This document shows positions 55,880 to 63,886 of a DNA stretch of 64,000 nt, piece after piece. Source of the stretch: Patulibacter defluvii (lineage in GTDB: Bacteria; Actinomycetota; Thermoleophilia; Solirubrobacterales; Solirubrobacteraceae); the NCBI RefSeq assembly GCF_034096925.1, contig NZ_JAWZSQ010000024.1:1-64000 (forward strand), in the 5' to 3' direction. The position numbers and the translations under genes are program-made. The stretch's first letter is position 1; the number at the start of each line of letters is the position of its first letter. The notes beneath the pieces were generated by a model that saw only the letters and a list, made by a program, of their open reading frames with translations, was not told the origin of the DNA and did no database searches.

Positions 55880-55929
55880 CCTGCGACCGTAGCAGCCGCG
55901 GCCGGGTGGCGGTCGCACCCGGCGGCCGC

Positions 55930-58119
55930 TCAGTCCGCGGCCGGGGCCTCCCCCTCGTCCTCGTCCTCCTCCGGCACCAGCATCTCCGGCCCCTCGGCCA
56001 GCAGCCGCCCGAGGCCCTCCTCGTCGAGCACCGGGACCCCGAGCCGCTCGGCCTTCTCCAGCTTGCTGCCGGCCGACTCGCCGGCGACGACGGCCGAGGT
56101 CTTCTTCGAGACCGACGAGGTGACCCGCGCGCCGGCCGCGGTCAGCCGCTCGGTCGCCTGCTCGCGGGTCAGCGTCGGCAGGGTGCCGGTCAGCACCACC
56201 GTCAGGCCGTCGAGCAGCCCCTCGCCGGGCGGCGCCCCCTCCTGCTCCATCTGGACGCCGTGAGCGCGCAGCCGGTCGACCAGCTCGACGACGGCCGGGT
56301 CGGCCAGCCGCTCGGCGATGATCTCGGCCATCTTCTCCCCCACGCCCGGCGTCGCCGCCAGCTGCTCGGGGGTGGCGGCGCGCAGCGCGTCGACCGTCCG
56401 GAAGCGGGCGGCGAGGTTGCGGCCGGTCACCTGGCCGACCTCCTCGAGCCCGATCGCGAACAGCACCCGCGCGAACGGCTGCTGCTTCGAGGCGGCGATC
56501 GCGTCGACGACCCGGTTGGCGGAGATCTCGCCGTAGCCCTCCAGCTCGACCAGCTGCTCGACGGTCAGCTCGTAGAGGTCGGCGGCGTTGCGCACCAGGC
56601 CCCTCTGGAGCAGCTGGTGGACCTGCTTCTCGCCGAGCCCGTCGATGTCCATCGCGCCGCGGCTGACGTAGTGCTTCAGCAGCTGGTACTGCTGGCCGGG
56701 GCAGCCGCCGCGGTTCGGGCAGCGGGTGAAGACCGAGTCCTCGGGCTTCTCGGTCGGGGTGCCGCAGGCCGGGCAGGCCCCGGGCGGCTGCGGCGGCGCG
56801 GCGCGGTCGTCGCGCTCGGCCTCGTGCGGCGCGGGCGAGATCACCTGCGGGATCACGTCGCCGGCCCGCAGCACGATCACCCGGTCGCCGGGCCGGACGT
56901 CCTTGCGCTCCAGGTCCTCCTCGTTGTGGAGCGTGGCCTGGCTGACGGTGACGCCGGAGACGACCACCGGATCGAGCACGGCGTAGGGGTGCAGGTCGCC
57001 GAACTTGCCGACGCTCCAGACGACGTCGAGCAGCGTGGTGACGGCGGTCCGGGGCGGGAACTTCCAGGCGATCGCCCAGCGCGGGTCGCGGCCGACGCTG
57101 CCCAGCCGCCGCTGCAGCTCGTAGTCGTCGACCTTGATCACGACCCCGTCGATCTCGAAGGTCAGGCGGTCGCGGCGCTGCTCCCACTCGCCGCAGCGGG
57201 CGACGACGGCGTCGACGTCGTCGAGCACCCGCACGTCCTCGTTGACCGGGAAGCCGCGCTCCTTCAGCCACTCGAGGGTGGCGGCGTGGCCGTCGACCCC
57301 GAGCGCCTCGGCGACCGACTCGGTGGTGCCGCCGGCCGCCGCGGCGCTGGCCTCGGCCTCGTCGGCGTCGACCTGGCCGCCGCGGGCGACGACGCCGACC
57401 CCGTAGGCCCAGAACGAGAGCGGGCGGGTCTTGGCCAGCTTCGGGTCGAGCTGGCGGATCGTGCCCGCGGCCGAGTTGCGCGGGTTCATGAAGGTCGAGA
57501 GGCCGGCCTGCGCGCGGCGCTCGTTGAGCCGCTCGAAGTCGTGCAGGGCCATGTAGATCTCGCCCCGGACCTCGAGCACGGCGGGGGCGTCGTCGACGGC
57601 CAGCGGGACGGTCGGGATCGTGCGGACGTTGTGGGTGACGTCCTCGCCGACCTCGCCGTCGCCGCGGGTGGCGGCGCGGACCAGCAGCCCGTCCTCGTAG
57701 CGCAGGCTCATCGCCAGCCCGTCGACCTTCGGCTCGGTCACGAACCGGAAGGACGGGTCCTCGATCCCCTCGCGCGCCAGGTGGCTGCGCATCCGGTCGA
57801 CCCAGGCCTGCAGCTCGTCGGGCTGGTGGGCGTTGGCCAGCGACAGCATCGGCTGCTCGTGCTGGACCTTGACCAGCTTGTCGAGCGTCGCGCCGCCGAC
57901 CCGCTTGGTCGGCGAGTCGGGGCGGTCGAGCTCGGGGTGCTCGGCCTCCAGCCGCTCCAGCTCCTGGAAGAGGGCGTCGTAGTCCTCGTCGCCGATCTCC
58001 GGGTCGTCCTGCTCGTAGTAGCGGCGCCGGTGGTGCTCGACGACGACGCGCAGCCAGGCGACGCGCTCGGCGGGGTCGTCGCCCTTCGGGGGCGCGGGCA
58101 GCGTGGTCTTCGCCATCAC
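55930..58119 (-). CDS. ligA: NAD-dependent DNA ligase
   Basis: 729 residues counting from the GTG at 58119, with ATG as the next codon. TATCCT at 58131-58126 is six bases before the GTG, so the transcript may be leaderless. Domains in order: Ia (YYEQDDPEIGDEDYDALFQEL, NAD binding), adenylation domain with the nucleotide-accepting Lys in EPKVDGLAMSLRYEDG, OB fold, a Cys4 zinc finger (CPACG and CPNRGGCPG), helix-hairpin-helix repeats (GLEEVGQVTGRNLAARF) and a C-terminal BRCT domain (GLTVVLTGTLPTLTREQATERL). An acidic tail ends the protein. Essential for joining Okazaki fragments. Confidence 0.96.
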   Translation of the reverse strand: MMAKTTLPAPPKGDDPAERVAWLRVVVEHHRRRYYEQDDPEIGDEDYDALFQELERLEAEHPELDRPDSPTKRVGGATLDKLVKVQHEQPMLSLANAHQPDELQAWVDRMRSHLAREGIEDPSFRFVTEPKVDGLAMSLRYEDGLLVRAATRGDGEVGEDVTHNVRTIPTVPLAVDDAPAVLEVRGEIYMALHDFERLNERRAQAGLSTFMNPRNSAAGTIRQLDPKLAKTRPLSFWAYGVGVVARGGQVDADEAEASAAAAGGTTESVAEALGVDGHAATLEWLKERGFPVNEDVRVLDDVDAVVARCGEWEQRRDRLTFEIDGVVIKVDDYELQRRLGSVGRDPRWAIAWKFPPRTAVTTLLDVVWSVGKFGDLHPYAVLDPVVVSGVTVSQATLHNEEDLERKDVRPGDRVIVLRAGDVIPQVISPAPHEAERDDRAAPPQPPGACPACGTPTEKPEDSVFTRCPNRGGCPGQQYQLLKHYVSRGAMDIDGLGEKQVHQLLQRGLVRNAADLYELTVEQLVELEGYGEISANRVVDAIAASKQQPFARVLFAIGLEEVGQVTGRNLAARFRTVDALRAATPEQLAATPGVGEKMAEIIAERLADPAVVELVDRLRAHGVQMEQEGAPPGEGLLDGLTVVLTGTLPTLTREQATERLTAAGARVTSSVSKKTSAVVAGESAGSKLEKAERLGVPVLDEEGLGRLLAEGPEMLVPEEDEDEGEAPAAD

Positions 58120-58165
58120 CGGTCGAGGATACGAGCGGCGGCCGACGCCGTGCGGGTTCGGCGGC

Positions 58166-59035
58166 CTACTCCTCGACCAGCTCGCCGAGCCGGTCGAGCA
58201 GCCCCTCGAAGCCGTGGCCCTCGAGCGGGGCGATCGCGGTCTCGTGGGTCAGGTCGAGGTGCAGCGGCGTGATCGAGACGCGGCCGGCGGCGACGGCGGC
58301 CAGGTCGCTGCCGGGGACCGGCTCGAAGCCGTGGTCGGTGCCGTAGAGCCAGTAGCTGCGGCGGCCGTCGGGCAGGGTCTCGACCGGCTGCAGCTCGTCG
58401 CGGTAGCGGCGGCGGCCGAGGCGGGTGATCTCGACCGCCTCGGGCGCGCCGAGCGGGACGTTGACGTTGAGGATCGTCCGCTCCGGCACCGGCACCGCGC
58501 CGGCCGGGGGCGTCTCGCCGCTGCCCGGCAGCAGGCCGCGCTGCAGCTCGGCCACGACCCGGGCGCCGACCTCGGCCGCGGCGCTGAAGTCCCACGTGTG
58601 CTCGCGCCGCAGCGACCACTCGCCGTGGGGCGAGGCCATCGAGAGCGCGATCCCGGGAATGTCGTGGATCACGGCCTCGAGCGCGGCGGCGACGGTGCCG
58701 GAGTAGGTGACGTCCTCGCCGAGGTTGGCGCCGTGGTTGATCCCGCTGACGACGAGGTCGGGGCGCCAGTCCTCGATCACGCCGTGGGTGGCCAGGCGCA
58801 CGCAGTCGGTCGGCATCCCGTCGGTGGCGAGGCCGACGGTGCCGTCGTCGAACGGCACCTCGGCGACGGCCAGCGGGCGGCGGACGGTGATCGCCCGCGC
58901 GGTCGCCGAGCGGTTGCCGTCGGGAGCGACGACCCGCAGGTCGACTCCCGGCAGCCGGACCAGGGCGCGCCGGATCGCCTGCAGCCCCTCGGCCTGGATG
59001 CCGTCGTCGTTGGTCAGGAGCACGCGGATCGTCAT
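58166..59035 (-). CDS. surE: 5'/3'-nucleotidase SurE
   Basis: 289 residues. LLTNDDGIQAEGL carries the metal-binding Asp pair, APDGNRSATARAITV the Ser ligand, and VVSGINHGANLGEDVTYSGTVAAALEA the Asn ligand and phosphate site. The length is slightly above the usual 250-265 because of an insertion around LPGSGETPPAGAVPVPERT. It dephosphorylates nucleoside monophosphates and sometimes polyphosphate. It lies between truA and ligA on the same strand, with 22 bp to truA upstream. Confidence 0.95.
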   Translation of the reverse strand: MTIRVLLTNDDGIQAEGLQAIRRALVRLPGVDLRVVAPDGNRSATARAITVRRPLAVAEVPFDDGTVGLATDGMPTDCVRLATHGVIEDWRPDLVVSGINHGANLGEDVTYSGTVAAALEAVIHDIPGIALSMASPHGEWSLRREHTWDFSAAAEVGARVVAELQRGLLPGSGETPPAGAVPVPERTILNVNVPLGAPEAVEITRLGRRRYRDELQPVETLPDGRRSYWLYGTDHGFEPVPGSDLAAVAAGRVSITPLHLDLTHETAIAPLEGHGFEGLLDRLGELVEE

Positions 59036-59057
59036 GCCCCACCCAGCCTACGCGGGA

Positions 59058-59858
59058 TCAGCGGCCGTCGGCCCACGGCGGCCGTCCCCAGCCGGGCGGC
59101 GGCAGCGCGGGCCCGCCGACCAGCTCGGGGTAGCCGATCCCGGCCAGGTGCAGGCCCTGGGGCGGCAGCGTGACGCCGGCGGCGGCCCGCGGGGCGCCCT
59201 CCAGCAGCGCGGCGAAGCTCTCGACGGTGCGGCGGCCGGCGGCGACCTCGAGCATCGTGCCGACGAGGATCCGGTTCATGTGGCGCATGAAGGCGTCGGC
59301 CTCGATCCAGAACTCGAGCAGCTCGCCCTCGCGCCGCCAGGCGGCGTGGATCACCCGCCGGCGGAAGCGGACGTGGTCGCTGCGGGTCGGGGTGAAGGCG
59401 GTGAAGTCCGGCTCGCCGGTCAGCAGCGCGGTGCAGGCGCGGAGCGCGTCGTCGTCGACCGGGTGCGGCCACCAGAGGGCCCAGCGGCGGCCGAACGGCG
59501 AGGGCGTGCGGCGGGTGTGAAGCCGGAAGCAGTAGGTGCGGCTGGTGGCGACGCGGCGGGCGTCGAAGCTGGCCTCGACGGCGACGGCCGACCGCAGGCC
59601 GATGTCGTGGGGCAGGATCGCGTTGACCCCGCGGACGTCGGCCGGCTCGCCCTCGTACGAGGCGACCTGGGCGACGGCGTGGACCCCGCGGTCGGTGCGG
59701 CCGGCGACGGTCAGCCGCGTCTCGCGCCGGCGGATCGTGGTCAGCGCCCGCTCCAGCTCGCCCTGGACGGTCCGCAGGCCGGGCTGGGCGGCCCAGCCGA
59801 CCAGGTCGGTCCCGTCGTACTCGATCTCCAGCCGGGTCGTGCGCACGCCGCTGGCCAT
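59058..59858 (-). CDS. truA: tRNA pseudouridine synthase A
   Basis: 266 residues. The catalytic Asp is in AGRTDRGVHAVAQVAS; LEIEYDGTDLVGWAAQPGLRTVQGELERAL is the N-terminal signature (Trp-x-x-Gln substituted by WAAQ), and RHMNRILVGTMLEVAAG the C-terminal motif. It converts uridines 38-40 of tRNA anticodon arms to pseudouridine. As in many actinobacteria it follows the rpoA-rplQ block, here separated from rplQ by a small membrane-protein gene. Confidence 0.95.
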   Translation of the reverse strand: MASGVRTTRLEIEYDGTDLVGWAAQPGLRTVQGELERALTTIRRRETRLTVAGRTDRGVHAVAQVASYEGEPADVRGVNAILPHDIGLRSAVAVEASFDARRVATSRTYCFRLHTRRTPSPFGRRWALWWPHPVDDDALRACTALLTGEPDFTAFTPTRSDHVRFRRRVIHAAWRREGELLEFWIEADAFMRHMNRILVGTMLEVAAGRRTVESFAALLEGAPRAAAGVTLPPQGLHLAGIGYPELVGGPALPPPGWGRPPWADGR

Positions 59859-59915
59859 CCTCGCGCACCGGCGGCGGGGGCGCGCTGCGACCGCGGGGCC
59901 GGGACGGGGACGCCG

Positions 59916-60365
59916 CTAGGGCCGGCCCGAGGGCAGCCGCCGGCGGACCGCCCGCCGCGCCCGCACGTGGCCGCCGAGCAACAGCGTGGTCGGGACGAGG
60001 ACGGCGGCGGGCCAGAAGACCCCGGCCCCGGCCGCCGCCCAGACGGTCACCGCGCCGCCGTTGAGGCCGGCGAAGGCGACGGTGTGGGTGCGGATCGCCG
60101 CCCGGTCGACCCGCCGGGCGACCTCGGCCCCGCGGGTCCGGGCGGGGGCGGTCAGCACCCGCCTCAGCGCTCCCGGCAGGTCGCGGAGGGCCCGGCCCAG
60201 GTCCGCCCGGTCGCGGGCGGCGGCGACCAGCGCCAGCCGCTCCTCCAGCTCGTCGGCCTCCAGCCGGCCGGCGGCGAACTGCCGTCGCAGCTCCCGCTCG
60301 GCGCCCTCGCGCTCGCCGTCGCCGATCCGCATCGTCGCGGTCGAGATCGCCCGCCAGGTGCTCAC
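59916..60365 (-). CDS. DUF1707 domain protein with membrane hairpin
   Basis: 149 residues from the GTG at 60365; TACCCT at 60377-60372 ends six bases upstream, so expression is probably leaderless. Residues about 10-65 match the DUF1707/SHOCT-like pattern (MRIGDGEREGAERELRRQFAAGRLEADELEERLALVAAARDRADLGRALRDLP). A basic region precedes two close hydrophobic segments (THTVAFAGLNGGAVTVWAAAGAGVFWPAAVLVPTTLLLGG), the common 2TM tail of such proteins, with a basic C-terminus. Function unknown; it interrupts the usual rplQ-truA adjacency. Confidence 0.8.
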   Translation of the reverse strand: MSTWRAISTATMRIGDGEREGAERELRRQFAAGRLEADELEERLALVAAARDRADLGRALRDLPGALRRVLTAPARTRGAEVARRVDRAAIRTHTVAFAGLNGGAVTVWAAAGAGVFWPAAVLVPTTLLLGGHVRARRAVRRRLPSGRP

Positions 60366-60426
60366 CGTTCGAGGGTAGCGCCGCCGCCGCGGCGCCCACC
60401 CCAACGACCTCCCCAGGAAACGCGAA

Positions 60427-60448
60427 ACGGCCGCCCGAGGGCGGCCGT
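60427..60448 (-). terminator. Terminator of the rpmJ-rplQ operon
   Basis: ACGGCCGCCC at 60427-60436 pairs with GGGCGGCCGT at 60439-60448, a ten-base inverted repeat with a two-base centre, about 100 bp after the rplQ stop. On the minus strand the following TTCGCGTTTCC is modestly U-rich. Confidence 0.7.
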
Positions 60449-60548
60449 GTCGGCACTGCAGAGGGTGGATGCCTGGTGTTCGTGGACCGTCGCCGGTCGG
60501 GTCGGCCGGCCCGAGATGCGACGCGTCCACGGACGCCAGGCGCCGCCC

Positions 60549-60902
60549 TCAGACGAGTTCGATCAACACCATCTCGGTCGCGTCGCTCTTGCGCGGCCCG
60601 AGCTTCAGGATCCGGGTGTAGCCGCCCGAGCGCTCGGCGTAGCGCGGGGCGATGTCCTCGAACAGCTTGTAGGTCGAGAACTTGTCCTGGCCGAGCTGCG
60701 ACAGGGCCTGCCGGCGGGCGTGCTGGTCGCCGCGCTTGGCGAGCGTGATCAGCTGCTCGATCTCCGGCTTCAGCGCCTTGGCCTTGGCCTGCGTGGTCGT
60801 GATGCGCTCGTGCTCGATGACCTCCTTGCAGAGGTTGCGGAGCAGCGCCTTGCGGTGGGCGCTGTCGCGGCTGAGCTTGTGGCGGGTCTTCTGATGGCGC
60901 AT
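60549..60902 (-). CDS. rplQ: 50S ribosomal protein L17
   Basis: 117 residues, the standard bacterial length. MRHQKTRHKLSRDSAHRKALLRNL at the N-terminus and the C-terminal GGYTRILKLGPRKSDATEMVLIELV are diagnostic. AAGGA precedes the ATG. It ends the ribosomal operon and is separated from rpoA by 33 bp. Confidence 0.98.
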   Translation of the reverse strand: MRHQKTRHKLSRDSAHRKALLRNLCKEVIEHERITTTQAKAKALKPEIEQLITLAKRGDQHARRQALSQLGQDKFSTYKLFEDIAPRYAERSGGYTRILKLGPRKSDATEMVLIELV

Positions 60903-60935
60903 GGGAAGGTCCTTCTGGGCAGCGTGCCGCTACGA

Positions 60936-61895
60936 CTACTCGTCGCGGAGGCCGTAGCCGCGCGCGGCGAGCGTCTCGACGACCTCGTCGATCGACTTCT
61001 TGCCGAAGTTCGGGATGGCGGCGAGCTCGGCCTCGGTCTTCGAGGTCAGGTCGCCCACGGTCTGGATGCCCGCACGCTTCAGGCAGTTGTAGGAGCGGAC
61101 GCCGAGCTCCAGCTCCTCGATCATCATCTCGTCGGTCGGGTCGCCGAAGCCCCCGTCGCCGACGAGGCCGTCCTCCAGCTCGCCACCGACCGAGGCGCGA
61201 AGCTCCTCGACGCGGTCGGGGTCGGTGAAGACCGCCAGCTGCTGGATCAGGATCTCGGACGCCTCGCGCAGGGCTTCGCCCGGCTCGATCGAACCGTCGG
61301 TCTCGATGTCGAGCGACAGCTGGTCGAAGTCGGTGCGCTGACCGACGCGAGCCGGCTCGACGCGGTAGGCGACGCGCTTGATCGGCGAGAAGATCGAGTC
61401 GATCGGGATCACGCCGATCGGCTGGTCCGGCGTCTTGTTCTCGTCGGCGGAGCGGTAGCCGCGGCCCTGGCCGATGGTCAGGTAGACCTCGAGCTTGGTG
61501 CCGGCCTCGAGCGTGGCGATGTGGGCGTCCGGGTTCAGGATCTCGACGCCCGCGGGCAGGTCGATGTCCTTCGCGGTGACCTCGCCCGGGCCCTCGGCGA
61601 CCAGCGGGGCCTCGACCTCGGTCGCGTCGGAGTGCATCCGGCAGACGAGCGCCTTGAGGTTGAGGACGATGTCGGTGACGTCCTCGGTGACCCCGTCGAG
61701 CGTCGTGAACTCGTGCGCCACGCCCTCGATCCGGACGTTGGTGACCGCCGCACCGGAGAGGAAGCTCAGCAGCACCCGGCGAAGCGAGTTGCCGAAGGTG
61801 TAGCCGAAGCCGCGCTCGAGGGGCTCGATCGTGAACGTGCCGCGGTTGTCCTCCACGGATTCGCTGGTGATCCGCGGGGTCTGGTAGTCGAGCAT
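60936..61895 (-). CDS. rpoA: RNA polymerase alpha subunit
   Basis: 319 residues. The N-terminal dimerisation domain begins with TFTIEPLERGFGYTFGNSLRRVLLSFLSGAAVTNVRIEGVAHEFTT, and the C-terminal domain that contacts UP elements and activators includes LELGVRSYNCLKRAGIQTVGDLTSKTEAELAAIPNFGKKSIDEV. AAGGA lies upstream. It follows rpsK directly; the rpsD gene normally between them is absent, leaving a 133-bp gap with two hairpins. Confidence 0.98.
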   Translation of the reverse strand: MLDYQTPRITSESVEDNRGTFTIEPLERGFGYTFGNSLRRVLLSFLSGAAVTNVRIEGVAHEFTTLDGVTEDVTDIVLNLKALVCRMHSDATEVEAPLVAEGPGEVTAKDIDLPAGVEILNPDAHIATLEAGTKLEVYLTIGQGRGYRSADENKTPDQPIGVIPIDSIFSPIKRVAYRVEPARVGQRTDFDQLSLDIETDGSIEPGEALREASEILIQQLAVFTDPDRVEELRASVGGELEDGLVGDGGFGDPTDEMMIEELELGVRSYNCLKRAGIQTVGDLTSKTEAELAAIPNFGKKSIDEVVETLAARGYGLRDE

Positions 61896-61925
61896 CAGGG
61901 TCCTTGCTTCGTCGTCGGAAGACGG

Positions 61926-62024
61926 GCGGTCGCTGAGAGGGCGAGCGACCGCGGGGTCGGTGGGGTGAGAGCGGGCCGGCCCCCACCCGACCGGACCGAT
62001 CGCGTCAGGTGCGTGAGGCGATCG
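61926..62024. promoter_or_regulatory. Two hairpins in the rpsK-rpoA gap
   Basis: GCGGTCGCT (61926-61934) pairs with AGCGACCGC (61944-61952), and CGATCGC (61997-62003) with GCGATCG (62018-62024). They occupy the 133-bp gap where rpsD (S4) normally lies. They could be attenuator, processing or r-protein-binding sites. Confidence 0.5.
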
Positions 62025-62028
62025 GCGA

Positions 62029-62424
62029 TCAGACCCGGCGCCGCTTCTTGGGGCGGCAGCCGTTGTGGGCCTGAGGGGTGACGTCGCGAACGGTCGTGAT
62101 CTCCAGACCGGCGGCCTGGAGCGAGCGGATCGCCGTGTCGCGACCGGAGCCGGGGCCCTTGACGAAGACCTCGACCTTCTCGAGGCCCTGCTCGATGCCC
62201 TTGCGCGCCGCGGAGTCGGCGGTGACCTGCGCCGCGAACGGCGTCGACTTGCGCGAGCCCTTGAACCCGGCGCCGCCGGCGGACTCCCACGCGATCACGT
62301 TCCCCTCCTTGTCGGTCAGGGAGACGATCGTGTTGTTGAAGCTCGTCTTGATGTGGGCCTGGCCGACCGGGATGTTCTTCTTCGGCTTGCGGCGGCCGCG
62401 CGCGGGGCGCTTGGGAGCGGGCAT
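62029..62424 (-). CDS. rpsK: 30S ribosomal protein S11
   Basis: 131 residues. KKNIPVGQAHIKTSFNNTIVSLTDKEGNVIAWESAGGAGFKGSRKSTPFAAQ is the family core and the C-terminus DVTPQAHNGCRPKKRRRV is typical. It binds the platform of the small subunit. It starts 21 bp after rpsM. GGAGT lies upstream. Confidence 0.98.
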   Translation of the reverse strand: MPAPKRPARGRRKPKKNIPVGQAHIKTSFNNTIVSLTDKEGNVIAWESAGGAGFKGSRKSTPFAAQVTADSAARKGIEQGLEKVEVFVKGPGSGRDTAIRSLQAAGLEITTVRDVTPQAHNGCRPKKRRRV

Positions 62425-62445
62425 GAGGTTCTAGATGACTCCGGG

Positions 62446-62829
62446 TTACTTCTTGCCGGGCTTCTTCTTGCCCGCCGTCGGCATGCGCTTCGGGCCCTTG
62501 CGGGTCCGGGCGTTGGTCTTGGTCTTCTGGCCGCGCACGGGCAGGTTGCGCCGGTGGCGCAGCCCGCGGTAGCAGCCGATCTCCATCAGGCGCTTGACGC
62601 TCTGGTTGCGCTCGCGGCGGAGGTCGCCCTCGACCACCACGTTGCGGTCGATGTGCTCGCGGAGCGCGGAGACCTGGTCCTCGGTGAGGTCGCGAACCTT
62701 GGTGTCACGGTCGATCCCGGTAGCGGCCAGGATCTCGTTCGAGCCCGAGCGGCCGATGCCGTAGATGTAGGTGAGACCGATCTCGATCCGCTTGTTGAGC
62801 GGGATGTTGATGCCGGCGATACGTGCCAT
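62446..62829 (-). CDS. rpsM: 30S ribosomal protein S13
   Basis: 127 residues. MARIAGINIPLNKRIEIGLTYIYGIGRSGSNEILAATGI starts the protein and the basic tail GLRHRRNLPVRGQKTKTNARTRKGPKR reaches the decoding region. It contacts S19 and the intersubunit bridge. It begins three bases after the rpmJ stop, in the standard order. Confidence 0.98.
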   Translation of the reverse strand: MARIAGINIPLNKRIEIGLTYIYGIGRSGSNEILAATGIDRDTKVRDLTEDQVSALREHIDRNVVVEGDLRRERNQSVKRLMEIGCYRGLRHRRNLPVRGQKTKTNARTRKGPKRMPTAGKKKPGKK

Positions 62830-62832
62830 GGG

Positions 62833-62946
62833 TCAGCCCTGCCGCTGCTTGTGCCGCGGGTTCTGACAGATCACCAGCACCGCGCCATTGCGGCGGATGA
62901 CCTTGCACTTCTCGCACATCGGCTTGACCGACGGTCGTACCTTCAT
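62833..62946 (-). CDS. rpmJ: 50S ribosomal protein L36
   Basis: 37 residues, starting at the ATG at 62946 after GAAGGGA. The sequence MKVRPSVKPMCEKCKVIRRN followed by VLVICQNPRHKQRQG has the zinc ribbon C11-x2-C14, C27 and H32, so it is the zinc-binding (C+) form. It is the first gene of the block that continues with rpsM. Confidence 0.97.
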   Translation of the reverse strand: MKVRPSVKPMCEKCKVIRRNGAVLVICQNPRHKQRQG

Positions 62947-63062
62947 GGTTCCCTTCTCGGCTCGATGACCAGCGACCTGGCTCTGACGGCGCTACCGCCC
63001 ATCGCTACCAGTCACTGAGGCGCGCACGGTCCAGGGCAGGACGTGACACGCGCAGACTGGAG

Positions 63063-63068
63063 AAGATA
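63063..63068 (-). promoter_or_regulatory. Probable -10 box of the rpmJ-rpsM-rpsK-rpoA-rplQ operon
   Basis: TATCTT on the minus strand, 117 bp before the rpmJ ATG. The 164-bp gap between map and rpmJ contains no gene (infA would be expected here), so an independent promoter is reasonable. No clear -35 box is seen. Confidence 0.4.
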
Positions 63069-63110
63069 CCAGACGGCTCAGACGGCGCGCGTTGCGGCCC
63101 CCGCGGCCGG

Positions 63111-63875
63111 TCACCAGGACCGGTCGCCCCACGGCGTGAGGACCCGCGGGCCCTCCTCCGTGATCGCCACCGTGACCTCGGCGTGGGTGGCACGGGCGCC
63201 GTCGACGGTGAAGACGGACCAGCCGTCGTCGGCCATCCGGATCGCGGCCCGGCCGAGGGTCAGCATCGGCTCGACGGCGATCACCAGCCCCGCCTCGAGC
63301 GGCCGGCCGGTGCCGGCGCGGCCGACGTTCGGCACCTGCGGCTCCTCGTGCAGCGCGCGGCCGACGCCGTGGCCGATCAGCGAGGGGAAGACCTGGAGCC
63401 CGCCGGCCCGTGCGCGGGCCTCGACCGCGGCCCCGATGTCGCCGATGTGGCCGCCGACCCGGCAGGCCGCGACCGCGTCGACGAGCGCCGCCTCGGCGGT
63501 CTCGACCAGGTGGCCGTCGGCCGCCCCCATCTCCCCCACCGCCACCGTCCGGGCCGCGTCCGCGACCCAGCCGTCGAGCGTCACGCCGACGTCGAGCGAG
63601 ACGATGTCGCCCTCGTCGAGCCGGACCGGGCCGGGGATCCCGTGGACCACCAGGTCGTTCGGCGAGGCGCAGATCGCCCCGGTGAAGCCGCGGTAGCCGA
63701 GGAACGACGGGGTCCCGCCCGCGGCGGCGATCCGCTCACGGGCGAGGCCGTCGAGGTCGGCCGTGGTCATGCCCGGCCGGACCGCCGCCTGCAGCTCGTC
63801 GAGGACGTCCGCGACCACGCGGCCGGCGGCCGCGATCGCGTCGACCTCGTCGGGGCGCTTGAGGCGGACGGCCAC
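63111..63875 (-). CDS. map: Type I methionine aminopeptidase
   Basis: 254 residues from a GTG. The five metal ligands are present in order: Asp in SLDVGVTLDGWVAD and the following DAARTV, His in LIGHGVGRALHEEP, Glu in IAVEPML, and Glu in VAITEEGPRVL. It removes the N-terminal Met from new proteins. It lies 11 bp after adk, the conserved order. There is no SH3-like N-terminal extension. Confidence 0.97.
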   Translation of the reverse strand: MAVRLKRPDEVDAIAAAGRVVADVLDELQAAVRPGMTTADLDGLARERIAAAGGTPSFLGYRGFTGAICASPNDLVVHGIPGPVRLDEGDIVSLDVGVTLDGWVADAARTVAVGEMGAADGHLVETAEAALVDAVAACRVGGHIGDIGAAVEARARAGGLQVFPSLIGHGVGRALHEEPQVPNVGRAGTGRPLEAGLVIAVEPMLTLGRAAIRMADDGWSVFTVDGARATHAEVTVAITEEGPRVLTPWGDRSW

Positions 63876-63886
63876 GCGCGTCGCGG

